Assembly: GCF_945957525.1 (NCBI RefSeq)
Contig: NZ_CAMFLA010000008.1
Span: 62,001 to 126,000, forward strand
Length of the DNA: 64,000 bases
Reading direction: 5' to 3'
DNA from: an uncultured Aquitalea sp.
GTDB taxonomy: Bacteria; Pseudomonadota; Gammaproteobacteria; Burkholderiales; Chromobacteriaceae
Every line of letters starts with the position of its first letter. The first letter of the stretch is position 1. The notes under the pieces are model-generated. The model was given only the letters and a program-made list of their open reading frames with translations, searched no databases and was not told the DNA's origin. Both the position numbers and the translations under genes were made by a program. Shown here piece by piece: positions 43,143 through 52,188 of the stretch.

Positions 43143-46100
43143 TTAGGCTTTCTCAACGTTGACAAGGAAGGACTTGAATTCCGGCGTCTGGGTGTTGGCG
43201 TCGCCGACGAACGGCGTCAGCGTATTGGCGATAAAGCCTTTCTTGGCCACGCCCTCATAGCCCCAGTGAATCGGAATGCCCACGTGATGCACTTTCTTGC
43301 CGTTGATGTTGAGCGCCTTGATGCGCTTGGTCACCACGGCCTTGGCCTTGATGTAGCCCCGTTTGGAGGACACCTTGACCATGTCGCCGTGCGCAATGCC
43401 TTTCTCCTGCGCCAACTCCTCGCCGATTTCCACGAACTGTTCCGGCTGCATGATGGCGTTGAGGCGTGCATGCTTGGTCCAGTAGTGGAAGTGCTCGGTC
43501 AGGCGGTAGGTGGTGGCCGCGTACGGGAAGTCCTCGTGCTTGCCCATTTGCTCCTTGTCGCCCTTGAACAGACGGGCGGCCGGATTCGATACCACTTTGG
43601 GATGCAGCGGGTTGGTGCCCAGCGGCGTCTCGAAGGGTTCGTAATGCTCGGGGAAGGGGCCTTCGGCCATCTTGTCCAACGCAAACAGACGCCCCAGACC
43701 TTCAGGCTGCATGATGAACGGCGCCATGGCGGTGCCCGGCGGTTCGTCGGCCTTGAAGTCCGGCACGTCCACGCCGCCCCACTTCTCGCCGTTCCACTTG
43801 ATCAGCGTGCGGGCTTTGTCCCATGGCGTGCCGTCCGGTTTGCAGGAAGCGCGGTTGTACAGGATGCGGCGGTTGGCCGGCCACGCCCAGGCCCAGCCCA
43901 GCGTATTGCCCAGGCCGGAGGGGTCGCTGTTGTCGCGGCGAGCCATCTGGTTGCCGGCCTGCGTCCAGCTGCCGGCGAAGATCCAGCAACCAGAGGCCGT
44001 TGAGCCGTCGGCCTGCAGCAAGGCGAATCCGGGCAGCAGTTCGCCTTTCTTCGCCAAGAACTGGCCGGGGTTTTTCGGATCGGGCAGATCTGCCAGCGCC
44101 TTGCCGTTGAGCTCCTTGGCCAGTTCTTCCGGCTTGGGTTCGTGCGGTTCGCCATAAGCCCAAGACAGGCTGTTGATGGCGTCCGGAAACTTGCCGCCGT
44201 CCTTGGCGTACAGCGCCTTGAGTTTGAGGAAGATGCCGGCGAGGATTTGCGGGTCGGTAATGGCCTGGCCCGGCGGTTCCGCGCCCTTCCAGTGCCATTG
44301 CAGCCAGCGGCCGGAGTTGACGATGGCGCCGTCTTCTTCGGCGAAGCAGGTGGTGGGTAGACGGAAGACTTCGGTCTTGATGTCGGCCGTCTTGACGTCG
44401 TTTTGCTCGCCGTGATTTTTCCAGAAGGTGGAGGTTTCCGTTGCCAGCGGGTCCATGATCACCAGGAATTTCAGCTTGGAGAGCGACTCCACTACCTTGT
44501 TCTTGTTGGGGAAGGAGGCAACCGGATTGAAGCCCTGGCAGAAATAGCCGTTCACCTTGCCCTGGTGCATCAACTCGAAGTACTGCAGGACGTCATAGCC
44601 TTTGTCCCACTTCGGTAGCAGGTCGTAGCCCCAGTTGTTGTCGGCCGTGGCTTTGTCGCCCCACATGGCCTTCATCATCGAGACGAAGAACTTGGGGTAA
44701 TTCTGCCAATAGTTCATCTGGCCTTCGGCCAACGGCTTGCTGGTGTATTTGTCCAGATAGGCCTGCAGCGTCGGCTCTTTTTCCGAGGGCATGGTCATAT
44801 AGCCCGGCAGGCTGGTGGACAGCAGGCCGAGGTCGGTGAGCCCCTGGATGTTGGAGTGTCCGCGCAGGGCGTTGATGCCGCCGCCGGCCATGCCCATATT
44901 GCCCAGTAGCAGCTGGATCATGGCCATGGTGCGGATGTTCTGCGCGCCGATGGAGTGCTGGGTCCAGCCCAGTGCGTACAGGAAAGACGTGGTTTTGTCC
45001 GGCGCGCTGGTTTCCGCTAGGTGCTCGCAGATGGCCTTGAATGCGTCCTTGGGTGTACCGCAGATGGTTTCCACCATTTCCGGCGTATAGCGCGCCACAT
45101 GGGCTTTCAGCAGGTTGATCACACAGCGGGGATCGCTGAGAGTGTCGTCGCGCTTGGCGATGCCCTTTTCATCCAGCTGGTAGGTCCAGGTGGATTTGTC
45201 GTAACTGCGTTTTTCTGCGTTGTAACCGCTAAACAAGCCGTCGTCGAACTTGAAGTCCGGATTCACCAGCAGCGCGGCGTTGGTGTAGGCGAGCGTGTAT
45301 TCCTTGTTGTACTTGCCGGTTTCCAGCAAATAGCGGATCACGCCGGACAGCAAAGTGATGTCCGTGCCGGTGCGAATGGGCGCGTAAAAGTCCGCCACAG
45401 AGGCGGTGCGGGTAAAGCGAGGGTCGATGACCAGCAGCTTGGCTTTATTGCGGGTCTTGGCCTCAATGGCCCAGCGGAACCCTACCGGGTGCGCTTCCGC
45501 CGCGTTGCCGCCCATCACGATGATGAGATTGGCGTTCTTGATGTCGACCCAATGGTTTGTCATGGCACCGCGACCAAATGTTGGGGCAAGACTTGCCACC
45601 GTTGGTCCGTGTCATACACGCGCCTGATTGTCCACAGCCAGCATGCCCAGGCTGCGGGTGAATTTGTGGGTCAGCCAGCCTGCTTCGTTGCTGGAGGCCG
45701 AGGCCGCGAGAAAACCGGTGCTGAGCCAGCGGTTGACGGTAACACCGTCCGCGTTTTTCTCGATGAAGTTGGCGTCGCGGTCTGTTTTGACGTGACGGGC
45801 GATACGATCGAAGGCCTCATCCCAGCTGATGCGTTTCCATTCATTGGAACCGGCTTCGCGCACTTCCGGGTATTTGAGGCGATTGGGACTGTGGATGAAA
45901 TCCACCAGGCCTGCGCCTTTCGGACAGAGCGCGCCGCGGTTTACCGGGTGGTCCGGATCGCCTTCGATGTGGAAAATGTCGGACTTGGCGTTTTTCGCGC
46001 CGTCCCCCAGGCTGTACATCAAAATGCCACAGCCGACCGAACAGTACGGACAGGTATTGCGGGTTTCACTGGCGCGCATCAGCTTGTAGCTGCGCACGTC

Positions 46101-46199
46101 TGCCAGCGCCTTTTCAGGCAGAAAACCCAGAGTCGCAATAGTGGAACCTGCCATACCGCCGGCGCAGAGCTTGAAGAACTGCCGCCGATTGACCTGCAT
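43143..46199 (-). CDS. fdnG: FdnG/FdoG, selenocysteine formate dehydrogenase alpha subunit
   Basis: A 1018-codon molybdopterin enzyme that oxidises formate in the periplasm. The twin-arginine signal is MQVNRRQFFKLCAGG. A 4Fe-4S motif (TCPYCSVGCGILMY) follows. An in-frame TGA at 45612-45614 is codon 196, in the context ARV-U-HGPTVASLAPTFG, the same place as selenocysteine in E. coli FdnG. A SECIS-like hairpin follows at once. Standard gene callers would split it into 43143-45599 and 45612-46199. The sel genes are 16-21 kb away. The subunit is the catalytic core of an FdnGHI complex, with FdhE and FdhD as maturation factors. GTTGGCCGAA at 44724 encodes Leu-Ala-Glu. Confidence 0.97.
45572..45614 (-). 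promoter_or_regulatory. UGA selenocysteine codon and SECIS element
   Basis: Read on the minus strand after the UGA, an outer stem GACCAA/UUGGUC (45607-45602 with 45577-45572) encloses GG, a bulged U, stem GGCA/UGCC with loop AGUCU, then CC. The bulged U, the GG/CC below it and the GU in the loop match the features SelB needs in the E. coli fdhF/fdnG SECIS. Confidence 0.9.
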
Positions 46200-46297
46200 G
46201 GTGTCTCCTGCGTTATGGGGATGAAACTGATGAGAAAGCCGCCCGGTGCCACGACTCGGCCTTGGCGGCCGGCAATGGCGGGGCGGAATCCTTGCGG

Positions 46298-46358
46298 GCT
46301 ATTATCTTGTCTCCCTCACTGGCTATTATTGCCAAGCAAGCAAGCTATTACCAATAGC
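46298..46358. promoter_or_regulatory. Triple GCTATTA repeat and palindrome between fdnG and fdhD
   Basis: GCTATTA occurs at 46298, 46322 and 46344, spaced 24 and 22 bases (about two helical turns). The last copy lies in the perfect inverted repeat GCTATTACCAATAGC (46344-46358). The place, between two divergent formate dehydrogenase genes, suggests an operator for a shared regulator. The protein is unknown. Confidence 0.5.
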
Positions 46359-46392
46359 TTCTGACAAAGCCACTTGTTTAAAAAAGCAATTG

Positions 46393-47211
46393 ATGACCGA
46401 ACCTGATAAGACATGCTGGCCCGTGGCGAGTTCCGCCTCTCTGCAGCACTGGCGACAAGACACTGCTGTTGCCGCTGCGCAAGACCTGCTAGCCTGCGAA
46501 ACCGGCGTAGCGCTGGTGTACAACGGCATCGCTCATGTGGTGATGATGGCCACGCCGGCTGATTTGGAAGATTTCGCGCTGGGTTTCACCTTGGCCGAAG
46601 GCATTGCCAGGCAGCCGGGGGATATTTTCGATATCGAAATCCGGCCGGTGGCCAGCGGCATCGAGGTGCATGTCGAGTTGGCATCTTCCTGTTTCAGCGC
46701 TTTGAAAGAAAGAAGGCGTCAACTGGCAGGGCGGACGGGCTGTGGTTTGTGCGGCGTCGAGCAACTGGCGGAAGTGTTTCGTCCGCTGCCGGCATTGCCG
46801 TTTACCGCCAGCATCGACATGCGCGCCATCAGCCAGGCGCTGAGCGACCTGCCGCTTCGGCAAACCCTGGCGGAGCAGACCGGTTGCACCCACGCCGCTG
46901 CGTGGCTGACCGCGGGCGGCGAGCTGGCCACCGTGCGCGAGGATGTCGGCCGTCACGTGGCGCTGGACAAGCTGATTGGTTGGCGCAGCAAGGCTGATGC
47001 CGGCGCCGGAGCCGCGCTGGTGACCAGCCGCGCCAGCTATGAAATGGTGCAAAAGGCCGTGGCCGCCGGCATAGAAATACTGGCTGCGGTTTCCGCGCCC
47101 ACGGCGCTGGCGGTGGAGATGGCCGAGCGTTACGGGTTGACGCTGATCGGTTTTGCCCGCCCCGGCCGCGCCAATATTTATACCTGTCCTGAGCGTATTG
47201 ACTTGGGTTGA
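46393..47211 (+). CDS. fdhD: FdhD, formate dehydrogenase sulfurtransferase
   Basis: A 272-aa protein that transfers sulfur to the molybdenum cofactor of formate dehydrogenase, an essential maturation step. Typical blocks are [32 protein letters not shown] with the CxxC pair (C-G-L-C), [26 protein letters not shown] and [14 protein letters not shown] start it at 46393, giving the FdhD family length; the open frame upstream to 46246 overlaps the repeat-rich promoter region. It is divergent from fdnG. Confidence 0.95.
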   Translation: MTEPDKTCWPVASSASLQHWRQDTAVAAAQDLLACETGVALVYNGIAHVVMMATPADLEDFALGFTLAEGIARQPGDIFDIEIRPVASGIEVHVELASSCFSALKERRRQLAGRTGCGLCGVEQLAEVFRPLPALPFTASIDMRAISQALSDLPLRQTLAEQTGCTHAAAWLTAGGELATVREDVGRHVALDKLIGWRSKADAGAGAALVTSRASYEMVQKAVAAGIEILAAVSAPTALAVEMAERYGLTLIGFARPGRANIYTCPERIDLG

Positions 47212-47257
47212 CTTGTTTGGGCGCGCTTGTTTGTGTGCTTGCAAAGACTGGTTGATG

Positions 47258-47339
47258 TTGGCAATGACTTGCCAAAGAAGGGGAGTCGAGCGCGGGGATG
47301 CTGCATTGCGTCAGCGACTCAGGTCATTGTCGAACAATG
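47258..47339 (+). promoter_or_regulatory. Inverted repeats in the lysC leader
   Basis: Three inverted repeats lie between fdhD and lysC: TTGGCAA-TGAC-TTGCCAA (47258-47275), GAGTCG with CGACTC (47283-47288 with 47315-47320), and CATTGT-CGA-ACAATG (47325-47339). The first may end fdhD or be an operator. None has a T tail. Confidence 0.4.
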
Positions 47340-47412
47340 GTCTTGCATTCCGAACACGTATCGGGTCAGAATCGAAGTCCGACATATTAACCTTTCTATA
47401 TAAGAAGCAAGC

Positions 47413-48639
47413 ATGGCACTCATCGTACAGAAGTACGGCGGTACCTCGATGGGCTCCCCGGAGCGCATCAAGAATGTTGCCCGCCGTGTCGCCAAATGGA
47501 AAGCGCAGGGACATGATGTCGTGGTGGTGGTCTCCGCCATGAGTGGAGAAACCAACCGACTGATCGCGCTGGCCAAAGAGATTCAGGATTATCCGGACCC
47601 GAGAGAACTCGACGTCATCATTTCTACCGGCGAACAAGTCACCATCGGCCTCTTGGCCATGGCGCTGAAGGAAATTGGCGTTGAGGCGAAGAGCTACTGT
47701 GGCTGGCAGGTTCGGGTCACCACCGATGATGCCCACAACAAGGCCCGTATCCAGTCCATCGACGAAGAGGCCATGCGCGGCGATCTGGCGCAAGGTTCCG
47801 TCGTAGTTGTCGCCGGTTTCCAAGGCATTGACGAGAACGGCAACATCACGACGCTGGGTCGCGGCGGTTCAGACACTTCCGCCGTGGCGCTTGCCGCCGC
47901 GCTGAAGGCTGACGAATGCCAGATTTACACCGACGTTGACGGGGTTTACACCACCGATCCGCGCGTGGTGCCTGAAGCGCGCCGCCTGAAGACCATCACT
48001 TTCGAAGAGATGATCGAGATGGCTTCGCTGGGCAGCAAGGTGCTGCAGATCCGTTCGGTGGAATTCGCCGGCAAGTACAAAGTACGACTGCGTGTGCTCT
48101 CCAGTTTCGAGGATGAAGGCGAGGGCACGCTGATCACGTTCGAGGAAGATGAAAACATGGAAAAGGCTGTAGTCGCAGGCATCGCATTTGACCGCAATGA
48201 AGCACGCATCAACGTCAAGGGCGTGCCGGACAAGCCGGGCATCGCTTACCAGATTCTGGGCCCCATCGCCGATGCCAACATCGAAGTGGACATGATCATC
48301 CAGAACGTGGGCGAGAACGGCACCACCGACTTCTCCTTCACTGTGCCGCGCGGCGAGTTCCAGCGCACCCTGTCGATTCTGCGTGAAGTGCAGACCCATA
48401 TCGGTGCCGCAAAGATCGATGCGGACGATAAGGTCGCCAAGATCTCCATCGTGGGTGTGGGCATGCGCTCGCACTGTGGCGTGGCTTCCACCATGTTCCG
48501 TACGCTGGCTGAGGAAGGCATCAACATCCAGATGATTTCTACCTCGGAAATCAAGGTTTCCGTACTGGTGGATGAGAAGTATCTGGAGCTGGGCGTACGC
48601 GTTCTGCACAAGGTTTTCGGCCTGGATCAGCCTGCCTGA
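47413..48639 (+). CDS. lysC: Aspartate kinase
   Basis: A 408-aa monofunctional aspartokinase, first step to lysine, threonine and methionine. The kinase starts IVQKYGGTSMGSPERI and has VVVVSAMSGETNRLI, GRGGSDTSAVALAAAL and CQIYTDVDGVYTTDPR. The last 150 residues hold two ACT domains (VKGVPDKPGIAYQILG and VGVGMRSHCGVASTMF) for amino-acid feedback. The ribosome site is weak (AAGAAG). It supplies hom and thrC at 7-10 kb. The downstream tRNA cluster has its own promoter. Confidence 0.97.
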   Translation: MALIVQKYGGTSMGSPERIKNVARRVAKWKAQGHDVVVVVSAMSGETNRLIALAKEIQDYPDPRELDVIISTGEQVTIGLLAMALKEIGVEAKSYCGWQVRVTTDDAHNKARIQSIDEEAMRGDLAQGSVVVVAGFQGIDENGNITTLGRGGSDTSAVALAAALKADECQIYTDVDGVYTTDPRVVPEARRLKTITFEEMIEMASLGSKVLQIRSVEFAGKYKVRLRVLSSFEDEGEGTLITFEEDENMEKAVVAGIAFDRNEARINVKGVPDKPGIAYQILGPIADANIEVDMIIQNVGENGTTDFSFTVPRGEFQRTLSILREVQTHIGAAKIDADDKVAKISIVGVGMRSHCGVASTMFRTLAEEGINIQMISTSEIKVSVLVDEKYLELGVRVLHKVFGLDQPA

Positions 48640-48657
48640 AAATAATAGGGCAAACGC

Positions 48658-48686
48658 TTGACAGGGGTCGCTGCCTTGCTTAATAT
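48658..48686 (+). promoter_or_regulatory. sigma-70 promoter of the tRNA cluster
   Basis: TTGACA (48658-48663), 17 bases, then TAATAT (48681-48686). Both boxes and spacing are near ideal. A start near 48693 would lie just before tRNA-Ser. Confidence 0.8.
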
Positions 48687-48700
48687 GGCGGCCTCTGAAC

Positions 48701-48794
48701 GGAGAAATGGCCGAGTGGTCGAAGGCACTTCCCTGCTAAGGAAGCATACGGGCTTAAACCTGTATCGAGGGTTCGAATCCCTCTTTCTCCGCCA
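48701..48794 (+). tRNA. tRNA-Ser (GCU)
   Basis: A 94-nt type II tRNA with a long variable arm and encoded CCA. The acceptor stem is GGAGAAA/TTTCTCC and the anticodon loop CTGCTAA gives anticodon GCU. It is first of three tRNAs in the cluster. Confidence 0.97.
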
Positions 48795-48800
48795 GACAAC

Positions 48801-48877
48801 GCACCCGTAGCTCAGTTGGATAGAGTATTTGGCTACGAACCAAAGGGTCGGGCGTTCGAATCGCTCCGGGTGCGCCA
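48801..48877 (+). tRNA. tRNA-Arg (ACG)
   Basis: A 77-nt tRNA with encoded CCA. The acceptor stem is GCACCCG/CGGGTGC and the anticodon loop CTACGAA gives anticodon ACG, whose A is normally deaminated to inosine by TadA. Six bases separate it from tRNA-Ser. Confidence 0.97.
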
Positions 48878-48880
48878 GCT

Positions 48881-48955
48881 GTCCCTATAGTTTAGCGGTT
48901 AGAACACCGCCCTTTCACGGCGGTAGCCGGGGTTCGATTCCCCGTGGGGACGCCA
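48881..48955 (+). tRNA. tRNA-Glu (UUC)
   Basis: A 75-nt tRNA with encoded CCA. The acceptor stem is GTCCCTA/TGGGGAC and the anticodon loop CTTTCAC gives anticodon UUC. Only three bases separate it from tRNA-Arg, so all three come from one transcript. Confidence 0.97.
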
Positions 48956-48964
48956 GGATTAAAG

Positions 48965-48996
48965 AAAAAAGGCACTGCTTTTGCGGTGCCTTTTTT
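48965..48996 (+). terminator. Rho-independent terminator of the tRNA cluster
   Basis: AAAAAAGGCAC pairs with GTGCCTTTTTT (stem core 48971-48975 with 48986-48990), with a long T run. It lies 10 bases after tRNA-Glu. Confidence 0.9.
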
Positions 48997-49276
48997 CTTT
49001 TTACGCTTGCCATGCCGCAGCCATGTCATTGTGTGTAGTTTCACTCGCTGGTGTTCTGTTCAAACCCCGTTCTTGTTGCTCCCGTCTTCAATACTGTTTT
49101 TTCATTCTTGCCCACGGCCAAGCCGTAAGACCCGCTGCGGCGCACGCTCGCTTGTAATGATTTGTTGTCGCGGAAACGCCGAATATTAAGGCTTAAAGCC
49201 ACATTAGGCTTTTCCCTAGCTTGACGTTGCTTTGAATTACGTTCATTTTGTGGGAAATTTTCCCTCAAAAGGAATC

Positions 49277-49993
49277 ATGGAAAAAATTGCTGCGTTGCTG
49301 CGTCTGGGCAAAAGAGGCGACAAGCTCACCGCCGATATGCGGAGGGATATCGATCAGGCCTTGCAAGGAGTGATGGAGCGGACATTCCTCATGCGGGGAA
49401 TCAGCCTGATAGGGCGCTGTGCTGATTATGCCTTGGTGGGAACCCGGGTCTTGCGTGCGATCACTGGCGAGCCCTATCAGGCCCGAGCGGGTGGTGGCGT
49501 GCTGGATTGCGGGGAAGGGCGCTACTTGCTGATTACCCCGTCGCGTTCGGCGCTAAGAAAAGCGATGGATTTGCAGGATCTGGACGAATATCACTGCTGG
49601 ATAGAATGCCGGCATCCCAGGCCGCACGGACCCTGGCGCACAGAGCATATCGATTTCACCCTCCGCTACGACGAGGCGGTGGCGCAGCTGTTCGGCCAGC
49701 CGTTCGTGACGGAAGGCCGGGAGGCATTTTATTGGGGCTTTGAGGATGAGCGCCCGCCGCTCCCATTGCAGCTTCGCAATCACTCGCTGTTTCAGGGCAG
49801 GAGGGGAGGCTGGCTATGGTCGATGCCGGATTGCCAACGTTTGCTCAACAAGTATGCAGCGCGTCATGCTGCATTGTTTGACAAGCTGGCCACCGAAGTC
49901 TTGCTGGACCTGGCGATTCTCCGATCAGACCAGAACCCCACACCCGCCAGAACGAAAGACGGCAGTGAGGATCAGGAAGCCCGCATGCGTTGA
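49277..49993 (+). CDS. Conserved-looking protein of unknown function
   Basis: A 238-aa soluble protein I do not recognise. It has no signal peptide, membrane helix or catalytic motif. Aromatic residues are frequent (EYHCWIECRHPRPHGPW, then EAFYWGFEDE), which suggests a folded alpha/beta domain. The N-terminus is basic (KIAALLRLGKRGDKL). Start 49277 follows AAAAGGA. It is preceded by a 320-base gap from the tRNA terminator and overlaps the DUF1615 gene by 22 bases at the 3' end, tail to tail. Confidence 0.75.
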   Translation: MEKIAALLRLGKRGDKLTADMRRDIDQALQGVMERTFLMRGISLIGRCADYALVGTRVLRAITGEPYQARAGGGVLDCGEGRYLLITPSRSALRKAMDLQDLDEYHCWIECRHPRPHGPWRTEHIDFTLRYDEAVAQLFGQPFVTEGREAFYWGFEDERPPLPLQLRNHSLFQGRRGGWLWSMPDCQRLLNKYAARHAALFDKLATEVLLDLAILRSDQNPTPARTKDGSEDQEARMR

Positions 49994-51180
49994 AGGCAAG
50001 CCTGATAGCGGCCCTCCACCCGTTTGGCGAACCATTCTGTGGTGAGCTTGCGGGTGATTTTGGGGCTGACCAGATCAATTTGCGGCAGGCGTTCTCTTGG
50101 CTGTTGGCCGAAGCGTTGGTCTGCAAGGACAAATGCCTTGCGATACAGCTCGCTCTGACCAAAGCTGGCGGCTTTTTCCTGTTTCAGGTCTCGCAAGATG
50201 TCGGCATCGCGCATGTTCAACTGCGTCGCCAGCTTGCGGGCGGCGCGGTAGGTGCTACTGTCCGCCTTGCCGCCGGTGTAGTCCATCAAGTCACCGTCCA
50301 GTGCCAGTTTGCCGCCGCCCAGGCGGGTCAATGCTTGCTGGAAGGCTGCGTTGCGACTGCTGTAGCGGCCGGCGTTGAAGTCAGCAAAACGGTACAGCAT
50401 GTTGGAATAGGGCGCCGGGTATTGCAGCAGGATGGCGCTGCCGAAATACACGCCGCCCTGACGGGTAAAGACATCGTTGCGAATGCTCTGTCCGGTGCGG
50501 TAGGGATAGGGCCAGACTTTTACATGAGCTTCGGCAAACTCAACGCTCACTTGCATGGGACCGCCGGTGCGGATGGGGTTTTTCATGTTCATCGGCAGGC
50601 CCAGCTTGCTGGCTTCCGCGGCCATGTCCTCAAACAGCAGGTTCATTTCGCGTTCGGTGCGCAAGTTGTCGATGCGGCTTTTGTAGCTTTGGCCGTTGGG
50701 AGAGGTCTTGAGCAGCGCCGCTTTTACTACCGGCAGTGGCACGAGGTATTTATGCGCCCGTTCGCCGATTTTCTCCCAAACGATGGCGGGCAGATTGGGC
50801 ACGCTGGGGTCGCTTTGCCAGCTGGACTCCTGTTCGATCACCGCGCCGACGGCGCACAGGTTATCCGCGGTGAACGGCAGCTTCAGATAGGTGAAGGCAT
50901 TGTAGATATCTTCCGTCCAACCCTTGCGGTCGGCGATCTTGGCCGGCAGCATCCGCTCCACCATGGCGCGGGGTGGAACCTCCTGCACGGTGGGCCGTGT
51001 CGGAGTCGTTGCTTGCACGGGCACGGGGGGGATGGCTGGTGGGGGCGTGTCTGGCTGTGGTGGCGCTACCGGCACGGGTTCGGGTCTGCTGGATGTGTCG
51101 ATCGGCGGCGGTGTTGGCGCAGTAGCGCAGGCGGTCAGCAACAGCGAAACCAACAGCAGTGGAGTATGGCGAAGGTTCAT
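49972..51180 (-). CDS. DUF1615 family lipoprotein
   Basis: A 402-aa lipoprotein. The lipobox is LLLTACATAP (Cys near residue 18). A Pro-rich linker of about 55 residues follows, rich in PVAPPQPDTPPP. The rest is a DUF1615 domain with AVGAVIEQESSWQSDP, which resembles the ES motif of lytic transglycosylase-like folds, and GGPMQVSVEFAEAH. A cell-wall role at the outer membrane is an inference. I start at 51180, since the lipobox then lies at the right distance. It carries GTTGGCCGAA (50103, antisense) and GTTTGCCGAA (50530). Confidence 0.88.
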   Translation of the reverse strand: MNLRHTPLLLVSLLLTACATAPTPPPIDTSSRPEPVPVAPPQPDTPPPAIPPVPVQATTPTRPTVQEVPPRAMVERMLPAKIADRKGWTEDIYNAFTYLKLPFTADNLCAVGAVIEQESSWQSDPSVPNLPAIVWEKIGERAHKYLVPLPVVKAALLKTSPNGQSYKSRIDNLRTEREMNLLFEDMAAEASKLGLPMNMKNPIRTGGPMQVSVEFAEAHVKVWPYPYRTGQSIRNDVFTRQGGVYFGSAILLQYPAPYSNMLYRFADFNAGRYSSRNAAFQQALTRLGGGKLALDGDLMDYTGGKADSSTYRAARKLATQLNMRDADILRDLKQEKAASFGQSELYRKAFVLADQRFGQQPRERLPQIDLVSPKITRKLTTEWFAKRVEGRYQACLQRMRAS

Positions 51181-51251
51181 GGTCCATCCGGCAACGCGAA
51201 AGCCGCATGGTGGTCCAAAAGCCCTGCCGCTGGCAAGGGGCCGGCTGTACT

Positions 51252-52043
51252 TCAACGGGGTGGTGCCTGTGTTTCCATGGGCGAGTTGCTTTCGCTTTGC
51301 AGGCGGAAGCGACGGGTCAGTTTCTGATATACGCCATTGCGCTGAATGGCTTGCAGACCCTGATTAAATTCATTGCGCAGCCGGTCGTTCTTGAAAGCGA
51401 TGCGATAGGGGATGCGGACAAACAGGTGGTATTCCTTAACCAGTGCCGGTGATTCCAGATAGGTTTGCCGAAGCTTCTGATCCATGCCGGCGAAAATATT
51501 GCGATCAGCCACAACAACATCAATGGCGCCGCGATAGAGCAAACGGTTTTGGTCTATTTGATTGGCGGCTTCCGCGTAACGGGGGTTGGCGTTGGCCATG
51601 GCGGCGAATTCCGGCCCGAGATACTGGCGAGCCATGGGAAACGCCAGCACCCGGTAACGGGCAAGGTCCGCAATGCTGTCCAGCCGGATGTGGCTGTCGG
51701 CCAGCACAATGGCGACATCTTCATAGTGAATGTAAACATCAGAGAAGGCCGCCTTCGGATAGGACTCGGGTAGTACGGTGGCGACGCCGTCGACATCGGT
51801 CTGCAGCAAGGCCTTGCCTAGGCGAGGCTGGGATACGGTCAGCGGCTTGAGAAACAGCCCGCGTTCGCTCAGTGCGGCACGGATGATGTCCACCTCCAGA
51901 CCGGATTGCCCGTCATGGTTGATATAGGGTTCCAGCGATTCGCCAAAGGCGATCCGCACCGTGGTGTCCGCGGCACGGGCGGGGGCCGTGAGCAGTATCA
52001 GCGGCAGCAGCGGAAACAGAAGCAGGGTAGGCAGTATGCGCAT
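51252..52043 (-). CDS. Family-3 periplasmic solute-binding protein
   Basis: A 263-aa exported protein with a signal peptide (RILPTLLLFPLLPLILLTA, cleaved after ARA) and a family-3 solute-binding fold: VRIAFGESLEPYINHDG at the start, LEVDIIRAALSERGL, and IDVVVADRNIF. Such proteins bind polar amino acids. No ABC permease or ATPase gene is near, so it may be an orphan binding protein or a sensor partner. I start it at 52043; the ATG at 52064 adds 7 residues. GTTTGCCGAA at 51463 is antisense here. Confidence 0.85.
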   Translation of the reverse strand: MRILPTLLLFPLLPLILLTAPARAADTTVRIAFGESLEPYINHDGQSGLEVDIIRAALSERGLFLKPLTVSQPRLGKALLQTDVDGVATVLPESYPKAAFSDVYIHYEDVAIVLADSHIRLDSIADLARYRVLAFPMARQYLGPEFAAMANANPRYAEAANQIDQNRLLYRGAIDVVVADRNIFAGMDQKLRQTYLESPALVKEYHLFVRIPYRIAFKNDRLRNEFNQGLQAIQRNGVYQKLTRRFRLQSESNSPMETQAPPR

Positions 52044-52188
52044 GAGGAACCTGCGAGCGAGCATGGACAGGACGTGCTTAATCGTCCGACACTATGACAC
52101 TGAATTCAAGCCGTTCGCGTTGTAACGGATTTGCTCATGATCAAGCCGGGCCGTTTTCAGGCGGCTCCGGCGGCAGGAAGGATTCCCC

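Noticed and set aside
45600-45614. fdnG looks like two genes or a pseudogene because of an in-frame stop
   Set aside because: The stop is TGA at the known selenocysteine site and is followed by a SECIS-like hairpin; the sel genes are nearby.
47212-47412. Lysine riboswitch before lysC
   Set aside because: The region is short and lacks the multi-helix junction and conserved core of that riboswitch class.
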